Positions 20,529 to 30,006 of a stretch of 64,000 nucleotides of DNA are shown piece by piece (positions within the stretch are counted from its first letter, which is position 1; every line of letters starts with the position of its first letter). This stretch comes from Roseibium litorale (lineage in GTDB: Bacteria > Pseudomonadota > Alphaproteobacteria > Rhizobiales > Stappiaceae), in assembly GCF_014842915.1 (NCBI RefSeq), contig NZ_JACYXI010000002.1, positions 395,611 to 459,610 of the forward strand, written 5' to 3'. Both the position numbers and the translations under genes were made by a program. The notes below the pieces were generated by a model. That model was not told the origin of the DNA and ran no database searches. It worked only from the letters and a program-made list of their open reading frames with translations.

Positions 20529-20657
20529 GGCCCAAACTCCTGATGTTTTTCCGGTTATACCTCCGCAAGAGGGAGCCGACGGCGGGAGATCCCGTCCGTC
20601 ACCGGATGGAGGACATGATTAAGCTCAGCCTCCGCCCCTTGCGTGTGGAATGCGCGC

Positions 20658-20686
20658 CTTATAGTGGCCGCGTCTGGCAAGTTCAA
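20658..20686 (-). promoter_or_regulatory. Sigma-70-type promoter of rpsB-tsf
   Basis: On the minus strand TTGAAC (20686-20681) and TATAAG (20663-20658) are separated by exactly 17 bp. Transcription would begin near 20650 and leave a leader of about 120 nt before rpsB, long enough for S2 autoregulation, although no known leader motif was recognised. The rest of the 373-bp gap between dnaE and rpsB shows no gene. Confidence 0.75.
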
Positions 20687-20901
20687 GCCCAAAGGTCGAT
20701 TCCACGTCCGATCAGGCCAATTGAACCCACAGCAAAGGCCCGCCAAGGGCGGACATAGCGCGGAACAGCTGTTCACCACCCCGTTTCCAGGAAAACCAAA
20801 GCGTCCGGAAGACGGCAACTACATGCTGCACCGTCTTTTCAAGGCAGGAGATTCGCGCCATGGATGCCCCAATCGGCCTGCGGCCCCTCCCGGACAGGGC
20901 G

Positions 20902-23900
20902 TCACGCCATCTGCACGTCCATAACCCCAGGAACGGTCTTCAAGGCACCGGTGATTTCCGGCGAGAGGCGGAACCTGCCAGGAAGGCGCACCTCGACCTC
21001 GCGGGCGCCGTTTTCCAGCATCACCACAACGGTCACCTCCCCCTCACCCCGCACCTTCAGATGCCGGGCAAGGCTTGCGATCGGGCGCTCATCACGCATG
21101 AAGATGCGCAGGCTGCGCTGAACCCTTGCGGCGGCAACTTCGATCGGGTCCACCTGCTCGATGCGGATGGAGGGCTCGTCATCGCGCAGGTCCGCCCCGA
21201 CGAGCAGCACCATGGAGCGGCCCGGCTCCAGAACATCCCGGAACTGTTCCAGGCGTTCCTTGAACAGGAGCCCTTCAAATTGGCCGGTCGCATCCGAGAA
21301 GCGGACAATCCCCATCTTGGAGCCGGTCTTGGTCTTGCGCTCCTGGCGCGAGATCACCGTGCCGGCAAGACGCCCGGCAGATGCCCCCTTCTTGACCGCT
21401 TCGGCAAATTTCGCCCAGGGCTGCACGCGCATCTTTTCCAGAAGCTCGCCATATTCGTCGAGCGGATGGGACGAGAGATAAAAGCCGATGGCGGCATGCT
21501 CGCGCTGGAGCTTTTCTTCCGACGTCCAGTTGTTGCTGTCGGGCAGAACCAAAGGCTCCTCTCCGTCACTGCCGCCGAACATGTCATTCTGGCCAAGCGT
21601 CCGGTCTTCTTCCGTGCGCTGCGCGAGGCCCATGATCCGGTCCAAGCCTTCCAAAATCCGGGCGCGGTTCTTTTCAAGCTCGTCGAATGCACCTGCGGCG
21701 ATCAGGTTTTCCATGGTCCGCTTGTTGAGGACCTTGGGGCTGATGCGGCGGCCAAAGTCGCCAAGGCTCTTGAACGGTTTGCCGCCCCGGACCTCGACAA
21801 TATGCTCCACCGCCTGTTCGCCGACGCCCTTGATGGCACCCATAGCGTAGATGATTTTGCCATCCTGCACGTCGAAATGGACCATGGACCGGTTGATCGA
21901 TGGCGGCACGATCTCAATCCCCATCCGCCGGGCTTCCTGGCGGAAGTCGCCGAGCTTGTCCGTGTTGCCGAGATCAAGGGTCATGGAAGCAGCCATGAAC
22001 TCGACCGGGTGGTTCGCCTTCAGCCAGGCCGTATGATAGGAGACGAGCGCATAGGCTGCGGCGTGAGACTTGTTGAAGCCGTAGTTGGCGAATTTCGCCA
22101 CAAGGTCAAAGATCGTCCCCGCCTGCCCCTTGTCGATGCCCCGTTCGACCGCCCCATCCACGAAGCGGGCACGCTGGATCTCCATCTCCGCGGCAATCTT
22201 CTTACCCATGGCGCGGCGCAAAAGGTCAGCTTCCCCGAGGGAGTAGCCGGACAGCACCTGGGCGATCTGCATCACCTGTTCCTGGTAGACGATGATGCCG
22301 TTCGTCTCCATCAGGATCGGCTCGAGCAGCGGATGCAGGCAGTCCGGCTCCTGCTCGCCGTGCTTCACGGCGTTATAAACCGGAATGTTCTCCATCGGAC
22401 CCGGCCGGTAGAGCGCCACCAGCGCGACGATATCCTCGAACCGGTCCGGCTTCATGCCCGCGATGGCGCGGCGCATGCCCTGGCTTTCCAACTGGAACAC
22501 GCCAAAGGTTTCGCCCCCTGCCAGAAGCTTGTAAGTGGCGGGATCGTCCAGAGGCAGCGCGGCCACATCCACCTTGATGCCCCGGCGCTCGATCAGCTTC
22601 ACCGCCGTATCGATGACCGTCAGCGTCTTGAGGCCGAGGAAGTCGAATTTCACCAGCCCGGCGTCTTCCACCATCTTCATGTTGAACTGGGCAACCGGCA
22701 TGTCCGAGCGCGGATCGCGGTAGAGCGGCACAAGCTGTTCGAGAGGCCGGTCGCCGATCACCACACCCGCCGCGTGGGTGGAGGCGTGCCGGTAAAGACC
22801 CTCCAGCTTCTGCGCCATCTTGAGAAGCTTGTCGACGATCTCCTCGTCCTCGGCGGCCTGACGCAAGCGCGGCTCGTCGGCGATGGCCTGGCCAAGGGTG
22901 ACCGGGTTGGCGGGGTTGGCCGGTACCAGCTTGCAGAGCCGGTCGACCTGGCCATAGGGCATTTGCAGCACGCGGCCGACGTCACGCAGCACGGCGCGGG
23001 CCTGAAGCGACCCGAAGGTGATGATCTGCGCCACCTGGCCGCGGCCATATTTCTCCTGCACATAGCGGATGACTTCTTCGCGCCGGCTCTGGCAGAAGTC
23101 GATGTCGAAGTCGGGCATCGAGACACGTTCCGGGTTGAGGAAGCGCTCGAACAGGAGGGAGAAACGCATGGGATCCAGGTCGGTGATCGTCAGCGACCAG
23201 GCCACAAGGGACCCTGCCCCGGACCCGCGGCCCGGACCCACCGGAATGTCATGGGCCTTCGCCCATTTGATGAAGTCCGCAACGATCAGGAAGTAGCCCG
23301 GAAACTTCATCCGGTCGATGATGCCGAGTTCATAGTCGAGCCGGTCCCAATAGTCCTTCTCGGTCAGGCCCGGGGCGAGGCCATGGACATCAAGACGCAT
23401 CTGCAGGCCCTCGCGGGCCTGACGGAAGAGTTCGGCAGTCTCGGCCTTTACCGCTTCTTCCGGGTCGGCATCCGCCCCGGCAAAGCGCGGCAGGATCGGA
23501 TCGCGGCGCAGGGGCCGGTAGCTGCAGCGCTGCGCGATCTCGATCGTCGAGGCAACAGCCTCCGGGAGATCGGCAAACAATTCAACCATTTCCGCCCGGC
23601 TCTTGAAGTAATGCTCCGGCGTCAGACGGCGGCGGTCCGCCTCGATGAGGACACGGCCTTCGGAAATACAGATCAAGGCATCATGGGCTTCATAATCCTC
23701 CCGCTTGGGGAAGAAGGCCTCGTTCGTGGCCACCAGCGGCAGACCGAGGTCATAGGCCAGATCCAGGAACGCATCCTCGGTCTTGCGCTCGCTCTCCATA
23801 CCGTGGCGCTGGATCTCGACATAACACCGCCCGGAGAACGCTCCGGCCAGTGTTGCAAGGCGCCCGCGGGCAAGATCCTTTCTCCCCACCAGAAGAGGCT

Positions 23901-24366
23901 TGCCCACCGCCCCAAGACTGCCGCCGGTCAGACAGATCAGCCCGTCCGATTTTTCAAGGAGGTAGCTGTGGGTGACATGGGGTTTCAGCCCGGTATCCGT
24001 GTCGAGATACGCCCTCGACGTAAGCTCCATCAAATTGCCATAGCTCTGCTCGTCCATGGCAAGAAGCACAAGGTCGCCAAGATCCGGTTCGCTGCGGCGT
24101 TCTTCCGGGGTCCGGTCCTCAAAGGCGACAGACAGCTGGCAGCCAATGATCGGCTGGATGCCCGATCCCCAGGCCTTGCCCGAAAATTCCTGAGCACCAA
24201 AGAGGTTTCCGCTGTCGGTGATCGCAAGGGCGGGCTGATCGTCAGCCTTGGCCAGATCCAGCAGCTTCTTGATCGGCAAGGCCCCTTCAAGAAGTGAAAG
24301 TGCCGAATGCACCCTGAGATGCACGAACCCGGCGCCGGACGGCGGAACAGTGCTTTCGGATGTCAT
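20902..24366 (-). CDS. dnaE: DNA polymerase III alpha subunit (replicative)
   Basis: Catalytic subunit of the chromosomal replicase. The protein has 1154 residues, normal for DnaE1. The N-terminal PHP domain starts with FVHLRVHSALSLLEGALPI. The palm carries catalytic aspartates in PDFDIDFCQSRR, preceded by GPGRGSGAGSLVAW. A helix-hairpin-helix region and a C-terminal OB fold (KTGSKMGIVRFSDATGQFE) complete it. GAGGGAG lies about 8 bases before the start. The gene lies downstream of lolD and a micro-ORF on the same strand. A second, error-prone DnaE-type polymerase is encoded at 52.6-55.9 kb. Confidence 0.97.
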   Translation of the reverse strand: MTSESTVPPSGAGFVHLRVHSALSLLEGALPIKKLLDLAKADDQPALAITDSGNLFGAQEFSGKAWGSGIQPIIGCQLSVAFEDRTPEERRSEPDLGDLVLLAMDEQSYGNLMELTSRAYLDTDTGLKPHVTHSYLLEKSDGLICLTGGSLGAVGKPLLVGRKDLARGRLATLAGAFSGRCYVEIQRHGMESERKTEDAFLDLAYDLGLPLVATNEAFFPKREDYEAHDALICISEGRVLIEADRRRLTPEHYFKSRAEMVELFADLPEAVASTIEIAQRCSYRPLRRDPILPRFAGADADPEEAVKAETAELFRQAREGLQMRLDVHGLAPGLTEKDYWDRLDYELGIIDRMKFPGYFLIVADFIKWAKAHDIPVGPGRGSGAGSLVAWSLTITDLDPMRFSLLFERFLNPERVSMPDFDIDFCQSRREEVIRYVQEKYGRGQVAQIITFGSLQARAVLRDVGRVLQMPYGQVDRLCKLVPANPANPVTLGQAIADEPRLRQAAEDEEIVDKLLKMAQKLEGLYRHASTHAAGVVIGDRPLEQLVPLYRDPRSDMPVAQFNMKMVEDAGLVKFDFLGLKTLTVIDTAVKLIERRGIKVDVAALPLDDPATYKLLAGGETFGVFQLESQGMRRAIAGMKPDRFEDIVALVALYRPGPMENIPVYNAVKHGEQEPDCLHPLLEPILMETNGIIVYQEQVMQIAQVLSGYSLGEADLLRRAMGKKIAAEMEIQRARFVDGAVERGIDKGQAGTIFDLVAKFANYGFNKSHAAAYALVSYHTAWLKANHPVEFMAASMTLDLGNTDKLGDFRQEARRMGIEIVPPSINRSMVHFDVQDGKIIYAMGAIKGVGEQAVEHIVEVRGGKPFKSLGDFGRRISPKVLNKRTMENLIAAGAFDELEKNRARILEGLDRIMGLAQRTEEDRTLGQNDMFGGSDGEEPLVLPDSNNWTSEEKLQREHAAIGFYLSSHPLDEYGELLEKMRVQPWAKFAEAVKKGASAGRLAGTVISRQERKTKTGSKMGIVRFSDATGQFEGLLFKERLEQFRDVLEPGRSMVLLVGADLRDDEPSIRIEQVDPIEVAAARVQRSLRIFMRDERPIASLARHLKVRGEGEVTVVVMLENGAREVEVRLPGRFRLSPEITGALKTVPGVMDVQMA

Positions 24367-24521
24367 GGCGGGGCTCCCTCAGCGGGTGAATAATTTCTCC
24401 ATCCCACATGACCTGCCGAAGGCGCTTCTGTCGACCTTTCAAACCCAATTCCCACAAAAGGTCACAGGTCTTTACCGGCCCTTCAGGCTCTCATTCGCGG
24501 CAGCCAGAAGAACGGCGCCCC

Positions 24522-24620
24522 TCAGTTGAGCGGCATCAGCACATCGCTCCAGACCATGATGGTGGCGCAGAAGAGAACCAGGGAACCGAAGGCGGCGAAA
24601 TCACGAGCCACATGAAACAT
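24522..24620 (-). CDS. 32-residue single-span membrane microprotein, possible SOS gene
   Basis: Not recognised by name. A 33-codon frame opens with ATG at 24620 behind a near-perfect ribosome binding site (GCAGGAGGTAAGT, 4-7 bases before the ATG) and ends with TGA at 24522. The protein starts MFHVARDFAAFGS, has a hydrophobic core LVLFCATIMVW at about residues 14-24 and ends SDVLMPLN, so one membrane helix with a short charged N-terminus is expected. A promoter (TTGCAA-17-CATACT) with a LexA-like box in its spacer lies 40-70 bp upstream. It sits alone between lolD and dnaE. Size, topology and control resemble the Caulobacter division inhibitor SidA, but homology is not shown. Confidence 0.6.
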   Translation of the reverse strand: MFHVARDFAAFGSLVLFCATIMVWSDVLMPLN

Positions 24621-24660
24621 ACTTACCTCCTGCAAAAACCAAGAACCTCATCACCAGGAG

Positions 24661-24689
24661 AGTATGTTTTTATTTTGTTCTCTTTGCAA
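24661..24689 (-). promoter_or_regulatory. Promoter with LexA-like operator upstream of the microprotein
   Basis: Minus-strand -35 TTGCAA (24689-24684) and -10 CATACT (24666-24661) are 17 bp apart. The spacer holds GAAC-AAAATAA-AAAC (24680-24666), one mismatch from the alphaproteobacterial LexA box GAAC-N7-GAAC. It matches the box before imuB in 12 of 15 positions. A further GTTC half-site on the plus strand lies 22 bp away at 24699. Confidence 0.55.
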
Positions 24690-24812
24690 TCCCCTTTTGT
24701 TCTTATTTCTTGACTTTGCTTACCAAAAGGTAACCACGCCATCCAGGGAATTGATTCCTAGTAGGAAATCCGCATCCGCCTTGCTGATGGAACAGCCAGT
24801 CGGCTGCAGCTT

Positions 24813-25565
24813 TTATAGGTCCACCGGGATCACCTGTCCGCCGGACAGGGTGATGCAGCGGTCCATCCGGCCGGCAAGTTCCATGTTGTGGGTTGCAAAA
24901 AGCGTTGCGACACCTGAGGCCCGGACCAGCGCCTGCAGTGCATCAAAGACGTAGTTCGCCGTCGTCGGGTCGAGATTGCCGGTCGGCTCATCAAGAAGCA
25001 GAAGCCGCGGCGCATTGGCAACAGCGCGGGCCACAGCCACACGCTGCTGCTCGCCCCCCGACAACTCCGAAGGCCGGTGGCTGGAGCGGTTGCCCATGCG
25101 CATATAATCCAGCAATTGCTGCGCCCGCGCAGCCGCATCCTTACGGCCAAGGCCATTAATCATCTGCGGCACCATCACGTTTTCCAAAGCTGTGAACTCG
25201 GGAAGGAGATGGTGGAACTGATAGACAAAGCCCACATCGGACCGGCGGATGCGCGTGCGGGCATCGTCCCCAAGGTCGGCGCAATCCACACCGCCAATCA
25301 GGACAGCGCCCTCGTCCGGATGCTCCAACAGGCCCGCAATATGAAGCAGCGTCGACTTCCCCGTTCCGGAGGGCGCCACCAGCGCCACCATCTCGCCGGG
25401 ATAGATGGCAAAATTCACATCACTCAGAATCTTCAGCTCGTTCTCGCCTTCGGCAAAGCTGCGCTTCACGCCACGCAGTTCCATGGCAGGAACGGTCGGT
25501 CTGGAAGAGGCGCCGGAAGGGGCGTCGGCCATGCGGGTCTCCACAGGTGTGTCTATGGGGGTCAT
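24813..25565 (-). CDS. lolD: Lipoprotein-releasing ABC transporter ATPase LolD
   Basis: ATPase of the LolCDE-type complex that extracts outer-membrane lipoproteins from the inner membrane and hands them to LolA. The protein has 250 residues. Walker A is APSGTGKST, the ABC signature is [14 protein letters not shown] and Walker B is [12 protein letters not shown], followed by the H-loop in FATHNMEL. About 25 residues precede the ATPase core. The start overlaps the stop of the permease gene (ATGA), so the two are translated together. Confidence 0.95.
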   Translation of the reverse strand: MTPIDTPVETRMADAPSGASSRPTVPAMELRGVKRSFAEGENELKILSDVNFAIYPGEMVALVAPSGTGKSTLLHIAGLLEHPDEGAVLIGGVDCADLGDDARTRIRRSDVGFVYQFHHLLPEFTALENVMVPQMINGLGRKDAAARAQQLLDYMRMGNRSSHRPSELSGGEQQRVAVARAVANAPRLLLLDEPTGNLDPTTANYVFDALQALVRASGVATLFATHNMELAGRMDRCITLSGGQVIPVDL

Positions 25566-26857
25566 TCGTATCTGAGGGCTTCGACCGGGTCGAGGCGGGC
25601 GGCGCGCCAGGCCGGATAGACCGTGGCAATGAGAGAGAGAACAAGCGCCATCACCAGCACCATGGTCGTCTCGCCATTGTCGATTTCCGCCGGCAGCTTC
25701 GACAGGAAATAGAGCGTCGGGTCAAACAGCTGGGTTGCCGTCAGCCAGGAGACGAACTGCCGGATGCTCTCGATGTTGAGACACACCACCATTCCCAGCA
25801 GGAACCCGGCCAAAGTGCCAACCACGCCGATGCTGGCGCCGGTTATCAGGAAGATCCGCATCACCGCACCCCGGGTCGCCCCCATGGTGCGCAGGATAGC
25901 GATGTCCCTGCCCTTGTCCTTCACCAGCATGATGAGACCGGAGATGATGTTGAGAGCCGCTACCAGAACGATCAGGGTCAGGATAATGAACATGACGTTC
26001 CGCTCCACTTCCAGAGCGGAGAAGAAGGTCACGTTGCGCTGGCGCCAGTCGGTCACAAGCGCAGGCCGGGCAGCGGCGTCCTCGATCGGCTGGCGCATCA
26101 GGCCGACCGCATCCGGGTCGGTGACATAAAGCTCGATACCGGTCGCCTTGCCCTCCATGTTGAAAAAGGCCTGTGCCTCTTCAAAGGGCATGAAGACGAA
26201 GGTGCCGTCATACTCGCTCATTCCGATCTCGAAGATAGCGACAACCGGATAGGCCTTGCGCCGGGGCATGATGCCCATCGGGGTCACGCTGCCGCCGGGA
26301 GAGATGATGGTGACGTTGTCGCCGAGGCTGACGCCCAGCTGCTGGGCCATGCGGGTGCCGATGGCGATGCCGTTGCTGCTGTCGAAATCATCGAAGCTGC
26401 CCGCGCGCACATTGTCGGCAACAAGATGCAGCTTGCGCAGGCCGTCTTCCTGAACGCCGCGCACCAGCCCGCCAAGGCTGCTGCCGGGACCGGACACCAG
26501 TGCCTGCCCTTCCACGAAGGGGATGGCGCTAACGACGCCCGGAACCCCTTCGATTCGCTGGCTGACCGCATCATAGTCCGTCAGCGGGGTGTCGATCGGC
26601 TGCACCAGCATGTGGCCGTTGATGCCGAGGATCTTGCCCAGAAGCTCTGTGCGGAAGCCGTTCATCACCGCCATGACAATGATGAGGGTGGCGACGCCGA
26701 GCATGATGCCGACAAAAGAGAAGCCCGCGATCACGGAAATGAACGTCTCCTTGCGCCGGGACCTCAGGTACCGGCTGGCGATCATCCATTCGAAGGCAGC
26801 AAACGGCGTCGTGCGGCCTGCCGCTTCCCCCATGCTGGAACTCTTGTCCGCGCTCAT
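25562..26857 (-). CDS. lolC: Lipoprotein-releasing system permease LolC/E type
   Basis: Membrane subunit of the lipoprotein-release ABC transporter. The protein has 431 residues and an FtsX/MacB fold: a first membrane helix ([21 protein letters not shown] begins near residue 40), a large periplasmic domain, and three more helices at the C-terminus. In alphaproteobacteria a single LolC/E-type permease usually forms a homodimer with LolD, and only one is seen here. The N-terminal motif [20 protein letters not shown] is typical. It lies 59 bp downstream of proS. Confidence 0.94.
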   Translation of the reverse strand: MSADKSSSMGEAAGRTTPFAAFEWMIASRYLRSRRKETFISVIAGFSFVGIMLGVATLIIVMAVMNGFRTELLGKILGINGHMLVQPIDTPLTDYDAVSQRIEGVPGVVSAIPFVEGQALVSGPGSSLGGLVRGVQEDGLRKLHLVADNVRAGSFDDFDSSNGIAIGTRMAQQLGVSLGDNVTIISPGGSVTPMGIMPRRKAYPVVAIFEIGMSEYDGTFVFMPFEEAQAFFNMEGKATGIELYVTDPDAVGLMRQPIEDAAARPALVTDWRQRNVTFFSALEVERNVMFIILTLIVLVAALNIISGLIMLVKDKGRDIAILRTMGATRGAVMRIFLITGASIGVVGTLAGFLLGMVVCLNIESIRQFVSWLTATQLFDPTLYFLSKLPAEIDNGETTMVLVMALVLSLIATVYPAWRAARLDPVEALRYE

Positions 26858-26916
26858 GCGTCGTCCACCTGCTTGTATCCCCCGCGAATCCCTCCGCCGA
26901 GGATCGGGGACTGCGG

Positions 26917-28248
26917 TTAAACCGTCAATGCCGCTTTCAGTTTGTCGAAGGTGGCTTCTGGGGACAGAAGCTCCTTCTCGCCGGTACGGCGGTCCTTCAC
27001 CTCAAGCACACCGTCCTTCAGGCCGCGCGGACCTGCGACCACCTGATACGGCAGACCGATCAGATCCATGGTCGCGAACTTTGACCCGGCCCGGTTGTCG
27101 GTGTCATCGTAAAGCACCTCGATGCCCGCAGCTTCCAGCTTGGCATAAAGCGCCTCACAGGCAGCGTCAGACAGATCGTCGCCCGGCTTCAAATTGATCA
27201 GCCCAACATGGAACGGAGCAATCGACGCCGGCCAGATGATGCCGTTCTCGTCATGGTTCGCCTCGATGATGGCGCCAAGAAGACGGGAAACACCAACGCC
27301 GTAGGACCCCATATGCACCGGAACTTCCGTGCCTTCGGAGGTCGCTACCTTCGCGCCCATCGGCTCGGAATATTTGGTGCCGAAATAGAAAGTCTGGCCG
27401 ACCTCAATGCCACGGGCGGAAATGCGCTTGTCTTCGGGAACACTGCGCTCGAACTCGGCCATGTCGACAACGTCTTCCGTTGCCGCATAATGGGAAGTCC
27501 AGTCCTTGACGATCGGTGTCAGGTCGCCGCTGAAGTCCAGATCCTCGCCCGGCACGTCCTTGGTCAGGTAATCCGCATGGCAGAACACGGCGCTTTCGCC
27601 GGTCTCCGCCAGAACGATGAACTCATGGCTGAGATCGCCGCCGATAGGGCCGGTTTCAGCCCGCATCGGAATAGCGGTCAGACCCATGCGCTTGTAGGTG
27701 CGCAAGTAAGCAACAAACATGCGGTTATAGGATTCGACCGCCTTTTCCTGATCGATATCGAAGGAATAGGCGTCCTTCATCAGGAACTCGCGTCCGCGCA
27801 TGACGCCGAAACGGGGCCGCACTTCATCCCGGAATTTCCACTGGATGTGATAGAGGTTCAGCGGCAGATCCTTATAGGAGCGCACATAGGACCGGAAAAT
27901 ATCCGTGATCATCTCCTCGTTGGTCGGTCCATAGAGCATGTCGCGCTCATGACGGTCCTGGATGCGCAGCATTTCCTTGCCATAGGCATCATAGCGCCCA
28001 CTTTCGCGCCACAGATCGGCGGATTGCAGGGTCGGCATCAAAAGCTGGATCGCCCCGGCGCGCGCCTGCTCTTCCTCGACGATTCGCTCGATCTTGCGCA
28101 GGATGCGGTGCCCTAGAGGAAGCCAGGAGTAGATCCCCGCAGACTGCTGGCGGATCATGCCGGCACGAAGCATCAGGCGGTGCGAAACGATTTCCGCTTC
28201 CTTGGGCGTTTCCTTCAAAATGGGCAGGAAATAGCGGGACAGGCGCAT
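26917..28248 (-). CDS. proS: Prolyl-tRNA synthetase (short alphaproteobacterial type)
   Basis: Class II aminoacyl-tRNA synthetase that charges tRNA-Pro. The protein has 443 residues, much shorter than the enteric enzyme (about 570), because it lacks the editing insertion domain, as is usual in Rhizobiales. Visible motifs are [16 protein letters not shown] (motif 1 region), PTNEEMITD, the motif 2 segment [19 protein letters not shown] and the C-terminal anticodon-binding domain starting near HVGLINL. Misacylated tRNA is expected to be cleared by a separate ProXp-type protein not found here. Confidence 0.97.
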   Translation of the reverse strand: MRLSRYFLPILKETPKEAEIVSHRLMLRAGMIRQQSAGIYSWLPLGHRILRKIERIVEEEQARAGAIQLLMPTLQSADLWRESGRYDAYGKEMLRIQDRHERDMLYGPTNEEMITDIFRSYVRSYKDLPLNLYHIQWKFRDEVRPRFGVMRGREFLMKDAYSFDIDQEKAVESYNRMFVAYLRTYKRMGLTAIPMRAETGPIGGDLSHEFIVLAETGESAVFCHADYLTKDVPGEDLDFSGDLTPIVKDWTSHYAATEDVVDMAEFERSVPEDKRISARGIEVGQTFYFGTKYSEPMGAKVATSEGTEVPVHMGSYGVGVSRLLGAIIEANHDENGIIWPASIAPFHVGLINLKPGDDLSDAACEALYAKLEAAGIEVLYDDTDNRAGSKFATMDLIGLPYQVVAGPRGLKDGVLEVKDRRTGEKELLSPEATFDKLKAALTV

Positions 28249-28440
28249 ATGGGGTCTCTCAGGTCAGAACTTGGGCCGCAAAATGCGGCGCGTGGCGCAG
28301 TGAAACCGCAAGCCCGCGGCAAAAACAAGTCCGAAGCATGCGAAGCTTGCAGAAATCCGCGAAAAAGCCCGTCAGTCTTCAATGATTGAAACCCAAACGA
28401 AAACAAAGCGAAGCTGCCTCCCTTACCGGCAAGCAAAAAG

Positions 28441-28487
28441 TTTGTGCTGACACGCACAAATAGATGACAAGCTGATTTCATTCAGCT
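28441..28487. repeat. Two tandem palindromes upstream of a candidate sRNA
   Basis: A perfect 7-bp inverted repeat TTTGTGC-TGACAC-GCACAAA (28441-28460) is followed nine bases later by a perfect 6-bp inverted repeat AGCTGA-TTTCAT-TCAGCT (28470-28487). They lie 190 bp upstream of the proS start (minus strand) and just before the candidate sRNA (plus strand). They could be binding sites for a dimeric regulator. Confidence 0.5.
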
Positions 28488-28504
28488 AGTGTCCGTCTGC
28501 ATAA

Positions 28505-28695
28505 GAACAAGGGCTCTGGTTAGTTCTACTGATTGGCAGCCCGTTACAGGCATCGCGGTCTGAGTCTTGGGAGGAAGATCTCTCTGGCGCACCGTAAGGT
28601 TCGCAGCCGCCCCATGAGTGTCAAAGCTTGATGAGGGATGAGAGGTAATTAGACGCGGAACTAAATTGGCAGGGCTTCGGCTCTGCTTTTTTTTT
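28505..28695 (+). ncRNA. Candidate structured small RNA (family not recognised)
   Basis: A 190-nt stretch without a convincing ORF that ends in a strong terminator on the plus strand. It begins with a stable stem around 28510-28541, GGGCTCTGGTTAG pairing with CTGATTGGCAGCCC (some wobble). Further local stems follow, such as TCAA-AGC-TTGA near 28621. A weak CATAAG at 28499-28504 could be a -10 element. I compared it by memory with 4.5S RNA, tmRNA and RNase P and see none of their hallmark motifs. 6S RNA cannot be excluded. The flanking parts of this 600-bp gap (28249-28440, 28696-28854) show nothing else. Confidence 0.45.
28669..28695 (+). terminator. Intrinsic terminator of the candidate sRNA
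   Basis: Stem GCAGGGC / GCTCTGC (one G-U pair) closed by a stable TTCG tetraloop runs directly into nine T residues. No plus-strand protein gene precedes it, so it must serve a non-coding transcript. Confidence 0.85.
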
Positions 28696-28854
28696 GAATT
28701 CTTCAGGTGTTCTACAAAACGGATTTGTCCGGCGCGCGCCTTTCCACGCTGCCCTGCAAGTCTCCCGCGTCACCGCCTAATATTCAGCCACGCATCCGGG
28801 AACGGCCCGTCAACCTGCAAGCTGTCTACCCATGGATGAGGGTCGGCTGGCAGC

Positions 28855-29409
28855 CTAGCGAAGATGCCTCCGCAGGGCAAAAACCAGCAAGACCAGAAGC
28901 AGAAGACCACCAAAGGCAAAGGGAAAGACGGCGGCCCCAGCCTCCGGACTGAAGGCAACGCTCCAGACGGACTTCAAAGCCGCGCCTGCAGCGGCAGCGA
29001 TTAGACCCAGCTTCCACGAGTGTTTCCAGAACGCGGCTGCCAGCGCCGCGCAATAGAGCACGACGGCCACCGCTCCCCAGATGTTCTCCAGCGACCAGCC
29101 CGACGAGAGCAGCTCCCGCTCCATCGCCAGAAAGCGCAAGACATCCGGTCTCGGCTCAGCGGGAACCGGAAACCAGAACATGGACGACAGAATGGCCAGC
29201 ACGCTTGCCATTATCCCGGCAAGCGAACGCTTCCATGCGAAGAAACAAAAGGGAATCACGAGCAGCGGACGCGCCACCCAGGACGCCGTGTTCTGGTGCC
29301 TTTCAAAGGCCCATGCGAAGAACGCAGCGTTGGAAAAGAAGACCACCAGAAGACAGAGGATGGCGCCGGTAAAGAACATGGCGCCCGCAAGATCCATTTT
29401 CCGCGTCAT
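28855..29409 (-). CDS. Membrane protein of unknown function
   Basis: Not recognised. The frame encodes 184 residues that are strongly hydrophobic, with about five to six likely membrane helices: a first pair near residues 8-35, further helices around 45-75, and two or three in the C-terminal half ending FGGLLLLVLLVFALRRHLR. The positive C-terminus suggests it ends in the cytoplasm. Codon use is like the neighbours. It lies alone between the candidate sRNA and the DUF1467 gene, with 199 bp to the latter. No catalytic motif is visible. Confidence 0.75.
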   Translation of the reverse strand: MTRKMDLAGAMFFTGAILCLLVVFFSNAAFFAWAFERHQNTASWVARPLLVIPFCFFAWKRSLAGIMASVLAILSSMFWFPVPAEPRPDVLRFLAMERELLSSGWSLENIWGAVAVVLYCAALAAAFWKHSWKLGLIAAAAGAALKSVWSVAFSPEAGAAVFPFAFGGLLLLVLLVFALRRHLR

Positions 29410-29608
29410 GAGGCAGGAAGTCCTTGTGAGCTCGAACGGTCAGCGGCAAGACCAAGGCATCCCCTGCCCCTTGCGACACAAGCATAAGAGGCATCAAGAG
29501 TGTTCACAAGCAATGGAGGCGGATTTTACCGCTCTGACTTTTCCAAACTGAGAGCATCGAGCAGAATGGAAAAATCCCGGTTTACGCAGGCAGGTTCAGC
29601 GAGGGCGG

Positions 29609-29890
29609 TCAGCCGCCGTAGGCCTTTCCGGGCGGACTCGGCAAAGGAATGTCTTCCAGTGTAATCCCGGACTGGCGCAGCCAGAGGAAACCCGCAAAGA
29701 TCAGCGTTGCCGTGATGGTCGTCGCAATGATGACGCGCCGGAAACGCGGGTGCTCCGGTGCGCTTGGCTCTGAGCCCGGAACCACTTCCCCTGCCTCTTC
29801 CTGGGTCCGCCGCATGCCAAAGGGCAGAATGGCGAACAGAATGATCCACCAGATCATGAAATAGGTCGCGAGCGCGAAGGGAATGGACAT
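29609..29890 (-). CDS. DUF1467 family small membrane protein
   Basis: A 93-residue protein with two membrane helices: FALATYFMIWWIILFAILP near the N-terminus and VIIATTITATLIFAGFLWL in the second half. PFGMRRTQEEAGEVVPGSEP between them is the DUF1467 signature. Function is unknown. In alphaproteobacteria this family often sits next to methylmalonyl-CoA epimerase and RNase J, as here. The ATG at 29890 begins the conserved part; an upstream 17-codon extension is not conserved-looking. Confidence 0.88.
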   Translation of the reverse strand: MSIPFALATYFMIWWIILFAILPFGMRRTQEEAGEVVPGSEPSAPEHPRFRRVIIATTITATLIFAGFLWLRQSGITLEDIPLPSPPGKAYGG

Positions 29891-30006
29891 CGGTCTGAGC
29901 CTCAGGCTGGAAACGGGCGCTTGACCTGCGCCCGCTGTCATCTGGAATAGTCACGGCCGGATTTCGAAGGGAATGCAATTCCCATCACCTGGAAACGAAC
30001 CAGGTA

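Noticed and set aside
20860..24297. A 1145-codon open frame on the plus strand
   Set aside because: It is the antisense frame of dnaE. High GC leaves the opposite strand open; the translated product has no family features and the minus-strand DnaE is unambiguous.
28215..28481. An 88-codon minus-strand frame overlapping the start of proS
   Set aside because: No ribosome binding site, out of frame with proS, composition unlike a protein; the region is better explained as the proS upstream region and palindromes.
28505..28695. Naming the candidate sRNA as 6S, 4.5S or tmRNA
   Set aside because: No GGAAGGAAGCAGCC-like SRP motif, no tmRNA tag sequence, and no alignment to 6S that I can defend from memory. 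Left unnamed.
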